The notes beneath the pieces are model-generated. The model was not told the DNA's origin. It made no database searches and was given only the letters and a program-made list of their open reading frames with translations. A program made the translations under genes and the position numbers. This document shows positions 9,374-17,977 of a DNA stretch of 64,000 bases, in pieces. Position 1 is the first letter of the stretch. Each line of letters begins with the position of its first letter. Source of the stretch: Xanthomonas cannabis pv. cannabis (GTDB taxonomy: Bacteria > Pseudomonadota > Gammaproteobacteria > Xanthomonadales > Xanthomonadaceae); the NCBI RefSeq assembly GCF_000802365.1, contig NZ_JSZE01000006.1, positions 23,155-87,154 on the forward strand. The letters are read 5' to 3'.

Positions 9374-10020
9374 GGTTGCTTCTCCTGAATCCTGGCCAGG
9401 TCGGCCGGGGTTGGTGCGGTGGACACGTGCAGCGTGCCCGGCTCGACAGGCGGTGCAGCGGCCAGGCCCTGCGCAGGCGCGCTGGTGAGATGCGCTGCAT
9501 GCGGTGCCGGGACCACGGGGTCATGCGGCGCCGGCACGACTGCCTGGTGGGGCGCCGGCGCAATGGGCTGTGCCTGTGCAATCACCGGCGCTGCCGCCGC
9601 CGGTGCGGCGATGGCAGCACCTGAGGCAGGCCCGGCAACCGGCTCGGCATCGGCGCCGGTCGACAGATCCGCATGCGCCAGCTCCAGTGGCGTGGCCACC
9701 GGCGTTGCGCTGCTGCGGATATCGATATCGCGGCCCACGTCGTCGTGCAGTGCGCGTGCACCCTGCTCCACCTGCTGCTGCTTGTGACGCAGCTGGTCTT
9801 CGGCTTCGCGCAGCGAGGCCTGCACGTCCTGCAGGCTGCGCTTGAGCTCCTCGGCTTCAAGCTCGCGTTCGAGTTCCTGCTTGACCGAATCCCACTGCGC
9901 GCGCGCGCGGCGCACCCACAGTCCGGCAAATCGGGCCGCCTTGGGCAGGCGCTCGGGACCGAGCACCACCAGGGCGACGATCGCAATCAGCGTCAGTTCG
10001 CCAACACCTATGTCAAACAC
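9370..10020 (-). CDS. tatB: Twin-arginine translocase subunit TatB
   Basis: Single-span Tat component that forms the substrate receptor complex with TatC. 216 residues. The N-terminus MFDIGVGELTLIAIVALVVL contains the Glu-8 typical of TatB, followed by the GPERLPKAAR hinge and amphipathic helix. Residues about 35-90 are a charged coiled-coil-like helix. From about 95 onward the protein is Ala/Pro-rich low-complexity sequence (many AP and PA pairs), which is long for the family but common in Xanthomonadaceae. It lies 15 bp after tatA and overlaps tatC. Confidence 0.95.
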   Translation of the reverse strand: MFDIGVGELTLIAIVALVVLGPERLPKAARFAGLWVRRARAQWDSVKQELERELEAEELKRSLQDVQASLREAEDQLRHKQQQVEQGARALHDDVGRDIDIRSSATPVATPLELAHADLSTGADAEPVAGPASGAAIAAPAAAAPVIAQAQPIAPAPHQAVVPAPHDPVVPAPHAAHLTSAPAQGLAAAPPVEPGTLHVSTAPTPADLARIQEKQP

Positions 10021-10035
10021 CGACGCTGCTCCGGA

Positions 10036-10263
10036 TCAGCGCGCGTCGCGGTCGCGTTCGGCCTGCGCCTCACGCGCCTGCTCGGCAGTGCGGGAGTCGT
10101 CACCGAGCTTGCCGGCCGGCTTGTCGTCGTCGTGCATGCCTTTCTTGAATTCCTTGACCGCGCTGCCGAGGTCCTTGGCACCGCTGGTGAGCCGCTTGGT
10201 ACCGAACACCAGCAACACGATCACCAGCACGATCAGCCAGTGCCAAATGCTGAAACCGCCCAT
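10036..10263 (-). CDS. tatA: Twin-arginine translocase subunit TatA
   Basis: Pore-forming Tat subunit. 75 residues: [20 protein letters not shown] is the transmembrane helix, FGTKRL the conserved hinge, and [12 protein letters not shown] the amphipathic helix, with a short charged tail. This is the first gene of tatABC. Confidence 0.95.
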
Positions 10264-10335
10264 GATCTGCTCGCTTGCTGAAAAGAAGGAAGGCGCAGGA
10301 TACCCCAGCGCACCGTGCAGGGGGATGACAGCGCC

Positions 10336-11232
10336 TCAGCGGTTGCCGTCTAGTGATTCGGTGCGGATTTCACCATCGGACACCGGCTGGAACCCCTGCG
10401 GCGGCGGCGGGGTGGTGCTGGGCTGCATCGGTACCGTGCTGGCTTCGTTGGCAGGCGGCGGTGCGGATTGCGCCGCCGGGGCCGCGCCCGGCGCACGCGG
10501 CGGCACCGGTGCGGTGTCGTCGTCGCCATCGCTGGTGCGGTTGGCGCGTGCGGTGTAGGTGACTTCCTCCAGACGGTCGCGGAAGGCGATCACGTCGGTG
10601 GACGGGCGCTCGTTGGTGCGGCCTTCGAAGATCATCCGCGGGGTGGCACCCCCGCCATAGGCGTTGAGGTCGGCGGCATCGTCGATCTGCAGCACCGCGC
10701 CGTCCAGCGCCACGCCGGCAAACAGCCCGCGTGCGCGCGACCACGACCAGATCTCGGCCTTGAGCTGGCCGTCGGTGGCGGCCGCGGCGTTCCGACCGAC
10801 CGGACCTGCAGCCACGCCGGCATCCGCGCCGAGGGTGAACTTGCCGTTGACGATGTTGTCCAGGCTGCGGTCGTTGCGGAACACCAGCACCACGTCGGAC
10901 GACTGCACGCCGGCCTGGAAGCCGATGCTGCCGCCGGTGAGCTTGACGAACACCGGCTGCGACCAGCTGCCGTCGGCGTTCTTCATCGACATCAGGCCGT
11001 GGCCGCGACGGCCGCCGATCACCAGACCGGCCTTGAGCGTGTCGGGGATGACCACGATGGCGCGCGCCTCGTCGAGCAGTTTGTCCGGAATGGACTGCTC
11101 GGGAATCTTCATGATCTCGTTGAGCACCCGCACCGCATTACGTGCGCGCTGGTCTTCTTCCGGGCCGGCCACGGCATGGCCGGCGGCGAAGGTCAGCGAC
11201 AACAACAGGGCCAGGCGCGACAAACGAGGCAT
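10336..11232 (-). CDS. Secreted SYLF (Ysc84) lipid-binding-domain protein
   Basis: 298-residue exported protein. A signal peptide (about 1-23, cut after GHAVA) precedes a SYLF/Ysc84 domain (about 30-220), recognisable by ARAIVVIPDTLKAGLVIGGR, GHGLMSMKN and DVVLVFRNDRSLDNI. Bacterial SYLF proteins bind phospholipid and are periplasmic; their exact function is unsettled. The C-terminal 60 residues are Pro/Ala-rich, probably disordered. MPRLSRLALLL at 11232 was chosen as start because it opens the signal peptide; the upstream extension to 11313 is not signal-like. It is divergent from hemH, whose likely ATG is about 160 bp away. Confidence 0.88.
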   Translation of the reverse strand: MPRLSRLALLLSLTFAAGHAVAGPEEDQRARNAVRVLNEIMKIPEQSIPDKLLDEARAIVVIPDTLKAGLVIGGRRGHGLMSMKNADGSWSQPVFVKLTGGSIGFQAGVQSSDVVLVFRNDRSLDNIVNGKFTLGADAGVAAGPVGRNAAAATDGQLKAEIWSWSRARGLFAGVALDGAVLQIDDAADLNAYGGGATPRMIFEGRTNERPSTDVIAFRDRLEEVTYTARANRTSDGDDDTAPVPPRAPGAAPAAQSAPPPANEASTVPMQPSTTPPPPQGFQPVSDGEIRTESLDGNR

Positions 11233-11393
11233 GACAAGCTCCAGGGGACGATGCGTCAAAGATAGCAATGCCGCGACGTTAGTGGTGGCGCAATGAATCG
11301 GTGGTGAGCGCAACCGGCTGCAAGACGCGGCCGATCGCCGTCATTGGTGCAGTGTTCTCGGCAGTGCTGCCCGGCTCTGCCAGAATGGCCCGC

Positions 11394-12350
11394 ATGAACA
11401 CCACTCCCGATACCGCCCTGCTGGTCGTCAACCTCGGCACCCCCGAATCGCCGACCGCCCCGGCCGTGCGCCGCTACCTGGCCGAGTTCCTCAGCGACCG
11501 CCGCGTGGTCGCCATTCCGCCGCTGTTCTGGAAACCGCTGCTGTACGGGGTGATCCTGCCGATCCGCGGGCCCAAGTCGGCCGAAAAATACGCCAAGGTG
11601 TGGTTACCCGATGGCTCGCCGCTGGCGGTGTATACCCGCCGCCTGGCCGATGGCCTGAAACAGGCGCTGCCCGACTGGCACGTCGAGTGGGCGATGCGCT
11701 ACGGCGAGCCGGCATTGCGCAAGACGCTCGATGCCCTGCGCGCGCGCGGCATCCGGCGCATCGTGGTGTTGCCGCTGTATCCGCAGTACTCCACCACCAC
11801 CACCGCCTCGATCCAGGACGTGGTGGATGCGTGGCGCCCGAGCGCGCCGCAGATCGCGGTCGAGGTGATCCAGGACTATTGCGAGGACGCCGGCTGGGTG
11901 GCGGCGATCGCCGACTCCATCCGCGCGCACTGGCAGGTCCACGGGCGCAGCGAGAAGCTGATGTTCTCCTTCCACGGCCTGCCGCAACGGGTGGCCAATG
12001 CCGGCGACCCGTACCCGCAGCAATGCGAGCGCAGTGCGCAGGCGATCGTGGCGGCGCTGGGCCTGGGAGCGGACGAATGGCAGATGGGCTACCAGTCGCG
12101 CTTCGGCGCCGAACGCTGGTTGCAGCCGTATGCCGAACCGACCTTGTGGGCATTGGCCGAGAGCGGCGTGCGCAGCTTCGATCTGGTGTGCCCGGGCTTT
12201 GCCACCGACTGCCTGGAAACGCTGGAGGAAGTGGCATTGGGCTTTGCCGAAACGCTGGCCGAACGCGGCGCCACGCTCAGCTATATCCCCTGCCTCAATG
12301 CCAGCGATGCGCACACGCAGGCACTGGCTGCACTGGCGCGTCGCGCGTGA
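11394..12350 (+). CDS. hemH: Ferrochelatase
   Basis: Inserts ferrous iron into protoporphyrin IX, the last step of protoheme synthesis, at the cytoplasmic membrane face. 318 residues. Motifs: [22 protein letters not shown] at the N-terminus, [24 protein letters not shown] with the metal-site His, [16 protein letters not shown] and the signature [25 protein letters not shown] at 11394 is preferred; ATG three codons upstream (11385) is possible. The stop overlaps the GTG start of the hydrolase gene by GTGA, so the two are probably co-translated. Confidence 0.96.
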   Translation: MNTTPDTALLVVNLGTPESPTAPAVRRYLAEFLSDRRVVAIPPLFWKPLLYGVILPIRGPKSAEKYAKVWLPDGSPLAVYTRRLADGLKQALPDWHVEWAMRYGEPALRKTLDALRARGIRRIVVLPLYPQYSTTTTASIQDVVDAWRPSAPQIAVEVIQDYCEDAGWVAAIADSIRAHWQVHGRSEKLMFSFHGLPQRVANAGDPYPQQCERSAQAIVAALGLGADEWQMGYQSRFGAERWLQPYAEPTLWALAESGVRSFDLVCPGFATDCLETLEEVALGFAETLAERGATLSYIPCLNASDAHTQALAALARRA

Positions 12351-13219
12351 GGTTGGAGCCGTTTGCGTGCGAGCTGGCCATCGGTCGTATCACCGGGTTG
12401 CGCAGCACCGAGCGCGGGCCGCGCCGGGTGCTGGCCCTGCATGGCTGGCTCGATAACGCGGCCAGCTTCGTACCGCTGAGCGCGCATCTGCACGCGCAGG
12501 CGCTGGATCTGGTGGTGCTGGATCTGCCCGGCCATGGCCACAGTACGTGGCTGCCGGTGGGCGCCGAATACACGCTCAGCAGCGCGATCCACAACCTGTT
12601 GCAGGTGGCCGATGCGCTGGGCTGGGACTGCTTCACGTTGTTGGGCCATTCGCTCGGTGGCGGCGTCGCCAGCCTGATGGCCGCTGCCGCGCCGGAGCGT
12701 ATCGAGGCGCTGGTGGTCATCGAGGCGCTGGGCGCCCTGGCCGAGCCGGTGGAGAGCACGGCCGAACGATTGCGCGACTCGGTGCGTTCGACGCGCACCC
12801 TGGCGCAGCGGCCGCTGCGGGTGTTCGCCTCGATGGAGGCGCCGGTGCGCGCACGCATGATGGCCAATCAACTCACCGACCCGGCTGCACGGCTGCTGGT
12901 GGAACGCGGCCTGCGCGCGGTGGAAGGCGGCTACAGCTGGTGCACCGACCCGCGCCTGACCCTGCCCACCGCCATCCGCATGACCGAGGCGCAGATCGAC
13001 GCGGTGCTGGCCTCCATCGTGTGCCCCACCCAGGCGATCTTCGCCACGCCGGCGCAGCCGTATTTTTCCGATGCGCTGCGCGATCACCGCGTGGCGATGG
13101 TGCCCGACGCGCGTCTGACGCTGCTGCCGGGCACGCACCATCTACATATGGAAACCCCGGCACCGGTGGCGGCGGTGATCAATGGATTTCTTGCGACTCT
13201 GCCGCAACCGCAGAGGTGA
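12347..13219 (+). CDS. Alpha/beta-fold hydrolase
   Basis: 290-residue cytoplasmic hydrolase of the alpha/beta superfamily. Visible are [12 protein letters not shown] (oxyanion HGW), LDLPGHGHS, the nucleophile elbow LLGHSLGGG with Ser about 102, and GTHHLHME near 265 carrying the catalytic His. The substrate is unknown; residues resemble SERHL/serine hydrolase-like proteins. A GTG start at 12347 overlapping the hemH stop is the most economical choice; the open frame extends far upstream but only as a shadow of hemH. Translational coupling to hemH is likely. Confidence 0.85.
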   Translation: MRLEPFACELAIGRITGLRSTERGPRRVLALHGWLDNAASFVPLSAHLHAQALDLVVLDLPGHGHSTWLPVGAEYTLSSAIHNLLQVADALGWDCFTLLGHSLGGGVASLMAAAAPERIEALVVIEALGALAEPVESTAERLRDSVRSTRTLAQRPLRVFASMEAPVRARMMANQLTDPAARLLVERGLRAVEGGYSWCTDPRLTLPTAIRMTEAQIDAVLASIVCPTQAIFATPAQPYFSDALRDHRVAMVPDARLTLLPGTHHLHMETPAPVAAVINGFLATLPQPQR

Positions 13220-13249
13220 GGCAGGCAGCTGCAAGGAGCGTGATGCGTC

Positions 13250-13528
13250 ATGCGGCGCGTGGGGATTGCAATTGAGTGCTTCGACCGGTGGCATGCGCCC
13301 TGGACGTTTTGCGGTGCGGTTCGTGCCGATCCAACGCTTGGGGCGAACGATCGTGCGTTGTTCGAACAGGTCTGGTCGACAGCGTGCGACGCAGGTCATT
13401 GGACGACGGCCCGCTCCTTGGACGCAGGCGTTGCCATGGCCGAACGCGCCCTGGCGCAGCAGTTTGCCTGGCTATCGCCGCTGGCCCGAAGGCACCTCGC
13501 CCGGGCTGCAGCGTACGAATGGCGCTAG
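13250..13528 (+). CDS. Small hypothetical protein
   Basis: A 92-residue frame with no recognised domain. Residues about 30-92 (GANDRALFEQVWSTACDAGH through ARRHLARAAAYEWR) have a plausible helical, charged composition. It is not opposite another gene and sits between the hydrolase and the convergent metalloprotease. It has no clear ribosome-binding site. I call it tentatively. Confidence 0.4.
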   Translation: MRRVGIAIECFDRWHAPWTFCGAVRADPTLGANDRALFEQVWSTACDAGHWTTARSLDAGVAMAERALAQQFAWLSPLARRHLARAAAYEWR

Positions 13529-13651
13529 CGGGCTTGCCGCGCGCAAAGGCAGACCGCGCAGTGGCGTTGCATCGCTGTTGATTGGACTTAGCGCGACCGG
13601 ATCGGCGCGAGCGCTGCGCACCTGGCAGACGGGCATCGCTGCGGCCTCGCA

Positions 13652-14443
13652 TCAGGCGACCTGCAACAACCGCCGCAGCTGCGCCTTGAGCTGGCGGCCA
13701 TGTTCGTGAAAGTAGCTGCGTTCGTCGCGCCAGGTGGGGAAGCGCCGTTCCACTTCGGCCCAGAAGGCCGGCGAATGATTGGCCTGCAGCAGATGGCAGA
13801 GCTCGTGCACCAGCACGTATTCGAACGCAGACGGGCGGCCGAGCACCAGTGCCAGGTCCAGTGCCATCGAGCCATCCGGAGCGAGCGAGCCCCACTGCGA
13901 GGACATCACCTTCAAACGCAGCCGTGCCGGTGCGCGCGGCAGGCCGGGTAGATAGGTGGGCAACCAGCGGCCGACATCGGCGCGGGCCTGCGCTTCGTAG
14001 AATTCCTTCAGTGTGCGGCGTAGACCGGCATCGCCCAGGCGGGTGGGCACATAGAACTGCGCACCTGCATCGGTGATGTCGATGCGTGCGTAGCGGCCGT
14101 CGTGCCAGCTCAACGGCAGCAGCGCCCCGCGCAAGGGCAGCAGCCCCGGCACCCCGCGCTCCAGCGCGGGAAAGGCATCGACCTGCTGGTAGCGCGACAG
14201 CTGCATACTCAGCCAATCCAGGTGGGCATGCAGGAAGCGCTCGCCGTACACCAGGCTTGCACGCAGCGGCAAGGTCAACCGCGCGCCGCGCTCGTCGACG
14301 CTGAGTTTGATGCGGCGCGCGCGCGGATCGCGGACGCGCAGCACGTCGATGTCGCGGCCGTCCAGTTGCACGCGCACGCAGTCGCGTTCGACAACCTGCG
14401 ACGGCGGCGCAATCAGGCGGCGGACGGGTTTGAACATGGGCAC
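13652..14443 (-). CDS. YgjP-like zinc metalloprotease (DUF45)
   Basis: 263-residue predicted metal-dependent hydrolase of the YgjP/DUF45 group. An N-terminal beta-rich part (about 15-110: RRIKLSVDERGARLTLP, typical of the family) leads to a helical catalytic part with HELCH at 213-217 and third ligand His about 223 (LLQANHSPAFW). The motif WGSLAPDGSMALDLALVL matches the family's W-G-S-C/L segment. It has no signal peptide, so is cytoplasmic. It stands alone beside a repeat cluster. Biological substrate unknown. Confidence 0.88.
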   Translation of the reverse strand: MPMFKPVRRLIAPPSQVVERDCVRVQLDGRDIDVLRVRDPRARRIKLSVDERGARLTLPLRASLVYGERFLHAHLDWLSMQLSRYQQVDAFPALERGVPGLLPLRGALLPLSWHDGRYARIDITDAGAQFYVPTRLGDAGLRRTLKEFYEAQARADVGRWLPTYLPGLPRAPARLRLKVMSSQWGSLAPDGSMALDLALVLGRPSAFEYVLVHELCHLLQANHSPAFWAEVERRFPTWRDERSYFHEHGRQLKAQLRRLLQVA

Positions 14444-14661
14444 AGGATAGCGCTGCGATGTATCAGGTGGTGAGACGGCGCATGTGATGCATTCGATGTT
14501 GGCGCGACTTAGAGCGACTCACCAAACGGCCACGCCCAACGACAGATGGGCGCAGCCGAACGGGGTGGATCTGCCGCCTGGCTGCATGGCCCTGCCCTCC
14601 ACCACTGCAGGACATAGTCTTCAAGAAGAGAAAGCAGCCGAGCAACGCTCCGGTGCGATGT

Positions 14662-14750
14662 CCTCGCCGCTTGCGGGAGCGTTGGCGGCATGGATGCCGC
14701 CATCGAGCCCCCATGGACGGCTCTACGGCGTGTCCCGCGAGCGGTGACGG
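14662..14750. repeat. MITE-like palindromic element, copy C
   Basis: Terminal inverted repeats CCTCGCCGCTTGCGGGAG / TCCCGCGAGCGGTGACGG flank the central hairpin GGCGGCATGGATGCCGCC. It is a direct repeat of 15090-15178 and more distantly related to copies A and B, which share the core hairpin and the GTGTCCCGCG edge. Confidence 0.75.
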
Positions 14751-14879
14751 CACCGCGCCCTCGACCGGACTTGAAGATCGCCAAGCGATCGCGATACGCA
14801 CGATGCAGCCGTCTCAACCTGATTGCTCAGTAGGGACAGATCAGGCGCAGAGCGGATGGTCTGCGCCTTTGCTGCAGGC

Positions 14880-14991
14880 CCTTGTCCGCCCACCATCGCG
14901 GGACACGCTGCAAGTACGTCCTTGTAAGCTCTGGCGCGGCATCCATGCCGCTCAAGGTCCCGCGACGGTGGGCGGGCAAGGACCAGTGGAG
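14880..14991. repeat. MITE-like palindromic element, copy B
   Basis: Inverted copy of the element at 5778-5878. Both ends read towards CCTTG(T/C)CCGCCCACC, and the flanks 14866-14879 and 14992-15005 also match. By eye, about 85% identity over about 140 bp. Confidence 0.75.
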
Positions 14992-15089
14992 ATGGTCGGT
15001 GCGCATGGATATGAACCAGCGGCCAGCAAGCTGCGACGCGGTGTCTTTGCTTTTCAACAAAACCACCAGCCAACTGTCTGGCGTGGTGT

Positions 15090-15178
15090 TCTCGCCGATT
15101 GCGGGACCGTTTGCGGCATGGATGCCGCCACCGAGCCCCCATGGACGGGTTGACGGCGTGTCCCGCGAGCGGTGAGGG
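15090..15178. repeat. MITE-like palindromic element, copy D
   Basis: Direct repeat of copy C with the same hairpin core (GCGGCATGGATGCCGC) and ends TCTCGCCGATTGCGGGAC / TCCCGCGAGCGGTGAGGG. Lies 80 bp downstream of the rdgC stop, which reads towards it. Confidence 0.75.
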
Positions 15179-15258
15179 CACCACGCACTCGACTCACCGC
15201 GCTTTTGACGCACGCATCGACTCGCGCCTGCCAACGCCGCCACAAGTTCGAAACCTGG

Positions 15259-16164
15259 TTACTCCGCCTTGCTGAGCTTCAGCGCGGTTTCCAGCAACAG
15301 GAACAGTCGGCGGATTTCGGCGCTCATCAGCGCAAAGCGTGCGTCGAGTTCGGCGCGCGCGCCATCGTCTTCGCTGTGTTCGAGCTGATCCAGCGCGCCG
15401 TCGAGGAACTTGAGCTTGCGGATCACCAGGTCGTCGCCGAGCACGAAGGAGAGGTTGTCATCCAGCACCAGCGCCAGCTTGGTGACCTGCTTGCCGGCTT
15501 CCAGGTGCTTGTCGATCTCGTCGCCGCGCAGTTCCTGGTGCTGGCACTTGACCACCGCGCCGCCTTCGATCGGATCCTTCATTTCGCATTCTTCGCCCAG
15601 GCTCAGGCCTTCGGGCAAAGGCTCGCCGGCGATCCAGCCGGTAAGGATGGCGCGCGGGGCGACTTCGGCATTGAGCGGCAGCGCCGGGAAGCTGCCGAGC
15701 GCGCCGCGGATCTCGCTCATCACGTTCTCGCCGCTCTTGCGGCTGGAGGTGTTGACTGCGATGTAACCGTGCTGCAGATCTAGGATGGCGTCGGTGCGCG
15801 AGCTCTTGACGAAGGCGCGCGGCAGCAGCTCATGGATCAGGTCGTCCTTGAGGCGCTTGCGGGCCTTGCCGCCGGGGCGACGGCCTTCCTTTTCCTCGAT
15901 CTCGGCGACCTTGCGCTCGAGCAGATCGTTGACCACCGCGCCGGGCAGGATCTTGTCCTCGCCACCGACGGTGAGCCACAGGAAGTCTTCCAGGCGGTGC
16001 GAAAGCACTTCCTGCTCATCGCGGCCGAACGGCGAAATGAAACCGCGCGAGTTCATTTCCAGCGGGCCGACCGGCTTGAGCTGCACTGGCGGCAGCAGCG
16101 TTTCGATTTCGGAAAAATCCAGCGTGGTCGGGAAACGGAACAAAGTGAGATTGCGAAAGAACAT
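15259..16164 (-). CDS. rdgC: Recombination-associated protein RdgC
   Basis: Ring-forming double-strand DNA-binding protein that modulates RecA-dependent recombination, associated with the nucleoid. 301 residues, the usual length. The N-terminus MFFRNLTLFRFP is diagnostic, as are FISPFGRDEQ, LWLTVGGEDKILPG, LLPRAFVKSSRTDA and GEECEMKDP. The ATG at 16164 was chosen because it gives this canonical opening; an upstream in-frame ATG at 16185 adds seven residues. It lies 60 bp downstream of ttcA, same strand, possibly in one transcript. Confidence 0.96.
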   Translation of the reverse strand: MFFRNLTLFRFPTTLDFSEIETLLPPVQLKPVGPLEMNSRGFISPFGRDEQEVLSHRLEDFLWLTVGGEDKILPGAVVNDLLERKVAEIEEKEGRRPGGKARKRLKDDLIHELLPRAFVKSSRTDAILDLQHGYIAVNTSSRKSGENVMSEIRGALGSFPALPLNAEVAPRAILTGWIAGEPLPEGLSLGEECEMKDPIEGGAVVKCQHQELRGDEIDKHLEAGKQVTKLALVLDDNLSFVLGDDLVIRKLKFLDGALDQLEHSEDDGARAELDARFALMSAEIRRLFLLLETALKLSKAE

Positions 16165-16224
16165 GCGTAAGACCGAAGAAGACAAACGTGGAGGTGGAAG
16201 ACCGACGGCGACCGGGCGGGCGCG

Positions 16225-17142
16225 TCAGTCGCTGTTATGTGGGCCGTCGCCGGCGGCCAGCCAAGCGCCGCTGGCGTCGGGCACGGCCGCGGCGGCCCCG
16301 GGCGCGCGGCCCAGGCGCAGGAAATCGAACAGGCGATGGTCGGCCAGTTGCTCGGGGCGCACATCGCCCAGCGCGCGCGCGATCTGATCGACCCGCCCGG
16401 GTTGCTCGCGATCCCATTGCTGCAACATGCGGCCGACCTGCTGGCGCTGCAGGTTTTCCTGGCTGCCGCACAGGTTGCAGGGAATGATCGGAAACTGCCG
16501 CGCCTGCGCGTAGTCGGCGATGTCGGCCTCGCGCACATAGGCCAACGGGCGGATCACCACATGCGCGCCGTCGTCGCTGCGTAACTTGGGCGCCATCGCC
16601 GCCAGGCGTGCGTGGTGGAACAGGTTCATGAAAAACGTGGCCACGATGTCGTCGCGGTGATGGCCGAGCGCAATCTTGGTCACGCCATGTGCCTGCGCGT
16701 AGGCATACAGCGCGCCACGGCGCAGCCGCGAGCACAGCGAACACATGGTCTTGCCGGCCGGAATCACCCGGCTGACCACCGAGTAGGTGTCCTGCTCGAC
16801 GATGTCGAACGGCACCCCCAGCGCGCGCAGATAGGTGGGCAGCACGTGGGCGGGGAAATCCGGCTGCTTCTGGTCCAGGTTGACTGCCACCAGCGTGAAC
16901 GGCACCGGCGCCTTGCGCTGCAGGTGCAGCAGCATGTCCAGCAGGGTGTAGCTGTCCTTGCCGCCGGACAGGCACACCATGACCCTGTCGCCGGCTTCGA
17001 TCATGCCGAAGTCGGCAATCGCCTGGCCCACCTGGCGTTGCAGGCGCTTGCCCAGGCGCAGCTGTTCGGGCATCGGCCGCTGGCGCGGGTTGCGCGGCGC
17101 GGGGTCGGCCAGGGGTTGCGGCAGCGGCAGGACAGCGGTCAT
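16225..17142 (-). CDS. ttcA: tRNA 2-thiocytidine(32) synthetase TtcA
   Basis: ATP-dependent, iron-sulfur enzyme that thiolates cytidine 32 of certain tRNAs. 305 residues. The PP-loop [13 protein letters not shown] (SGGKDS 59-64) binds ATP, and two CxxC pairs, CSLC (134-137) and CNLC (222-225), ligate the cluster together with HHRDD. The start [11 protein letters not shown] at 17142 is supported by a drop in conservation upstream, where the open frame translates the tandem-repeat array. Confidence 0.96.
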   Translation of the reverse strand: MTAVLPLPQPLADPAPRNPRQRPMPEQLRLGKRLQRQVGQAIADFGMIEAGDRVMVCLSGGKDSYTLLDMLLHLQRKAPVPFTLVAVNLDQKQPDFPAHVLPTYLRALGVPFDIVEQDTYSVVSRVIPAGKTMCSLCSRLRRGALYAYAQAHGVTKIALGHHRDDIVATFFMNLFHHARLAAMAPKLRSDDGAHVVIRPLAYVREADIADYAQARQFPIIPCNLCGSQENLQRQQVGRMLQQWDREQPGRVDQIARALGDVRPEQLADHRLFDFLRLGRAPGAAAAVPDASGAWLAAGDGPHNSD

Positions 17143-17208
17143 AAGCCGGCCATTGTAGCTGCCGGGGGGATGGGGATTGGGTCGTGAGGCCAGGGGTGGC
17201 TGCCCCCA

Positions 17209-17251
17209 TCCGCCCTTCGGGCACCTTCCCCCGTAAACGGGGGAAGGGAGC
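17209..17251. repeat. Short palindromic repeat, left border of tandem array
   Basis: CATCCGCCCTTCGGGCACC followed by a TTCCCCCG...CGGGGGAA hairpin. It is the reverse complement in type of the module at 17567-17610 and matches modules at 2.5, 58.2-58.8 and 60.0 kb. Confidence 0.75.
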
Positions 17252-17289
17252 AAGCCCTTGTTTGTGGCGAGCGCCTCCCACCCAGCGCT

Positions 17290-17566
17290 CTCCTGCCGGC
17301 CCTCTCCCAGCAGCTCCCTACACCCCGGCGGCTCCCTCACCCCGGCGCATCCCTCACCCCGGCGCCTCCCTCTCGTGGCCATTCCCTCTCGTGGCCATTC
17401 CCTCTCGTGGCAGCTCCCTCTCCTGGCAACTCCCTCTCGTGGCAACTCCCTCGCCCCCCGGCAGCTCCCTCTCCTGGTGATCCCTCGCCCGGCGGTTCCT
17501 TCTCCTGGCGATTCCCTTTCGTGGCAGCTTCCTCTCCCCCCCAGCAGCTCCCTCGCCCGGCAGTTC
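17290..17566. repeat. Degenerate 15-17 bp tandem repeat array
   Basis: About 17 imperfect units of the type TCCCTCTCGTGGCAAC, TCCCTCTCCTGGCAAC, TCCCTCGCCCGGCAGT and CTCCCTCACCCCGGCG. The array lies between two inverted palindromic repeats whose ends contain CCCTCTCCCGC, suggesting that slippage amplified a fragment of that element. No coding or CRISPR character: units are too short, contiguous and without spacers. Confidence 0.8.
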
Positions 17567-17610
17567 CCTCTCCCGCATGCGGGAGAGGGTGCCCGAAGGG
17601 CGGGTGAGGG
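17567..17610. repeat. Short palindromic repeat, right border of tandem array
   Basis: CTCTCCCGCATGCGGGAGAG hairpin followed by GGTGCCCGAAGGGCGGGTGA. Opposite orientation to the copy at 17209-17251; the two bracket the tandem array. Confidence 0.75.
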
Positions 17611-17797
17611 CCGTACGCCCCCCGACCCGCCCACTACCGGCCATCACCACACGCAGCCGCCACGCCACACTGCGTATCTCGCAGCGCAGCAAGCCTTTCG
17701 GCGCCGGTCTGGGTAAAGTCGGGCAGACCGCTTCACTCGGAATCGGCATGGAATCTCCAGCTTCGCTCCATCGCGCGGCTTTTTTCGGTCGCAGTTG

Positions 17798-17811
17798 TGG
17801 TAGCGCTAACA
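17798..17811. promoter_or_regulatory. Xylan operator (xyl-box) upstream of xylA
   Basis: A 14-bp near-palindrome TGGTAGCGCTAACA, 166 bp before the xylA start. It is identical to the box at 46784-46797. This sequence is the operator described for XylR control of xylan genes in Xanthomonas campestris; xylR itself lies just after xylA. Induction by xylo-oligosaccharides is inferred. Confidence 0.88.
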
Positions 17812-17977
17812 TTTTGCGTGGTGTGGGTCAGATCTTGCGCGCGCAGTCCCCGTTGGTGCCGACCGCGCGCGCTGTTGGCGCAGCGGCAGTGCACATGGGC
17901 GACCCCCGCGCTGCGCGACTGGCCACTCGTTTGCAACACCCTTGCCTTCCCTCGCCTCCTTGCAGGAGTTCCACCCC

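Larger units (their letters stand above)
14444..15258. other. Gene-free repeat cluster between metalloprotease and rdgC
   Basis: About 815 bp with no credible gene. Frames on both strands mostly translate the palindromic elements. It contains three MITE-like elements (14662-14750, 14880-14991, 15090-15178) separated by unrelated sequence, which makes it the densest repeat island of the window. Confidence 0.7.
17143..17977. other. Long ttcA-xylA intergenic region
   Basis: 835 bp without a gene. It holds, in order, a palindromic repeat (17209-17251), a degenerate tandem array (about 17290-17566), a second palindromic repeat in opposite orientation (17567-17610), about 190 bp without obvious features, then the xylan operator at 17798-17811 and the xylA leader. 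Confidence 0.8.

Noticed and set aside
17290..17566. A CRISPR array
   Set aside because: Units are 15-17 bp, contiguous, degenerate and without spacers, and no cas gene is near.
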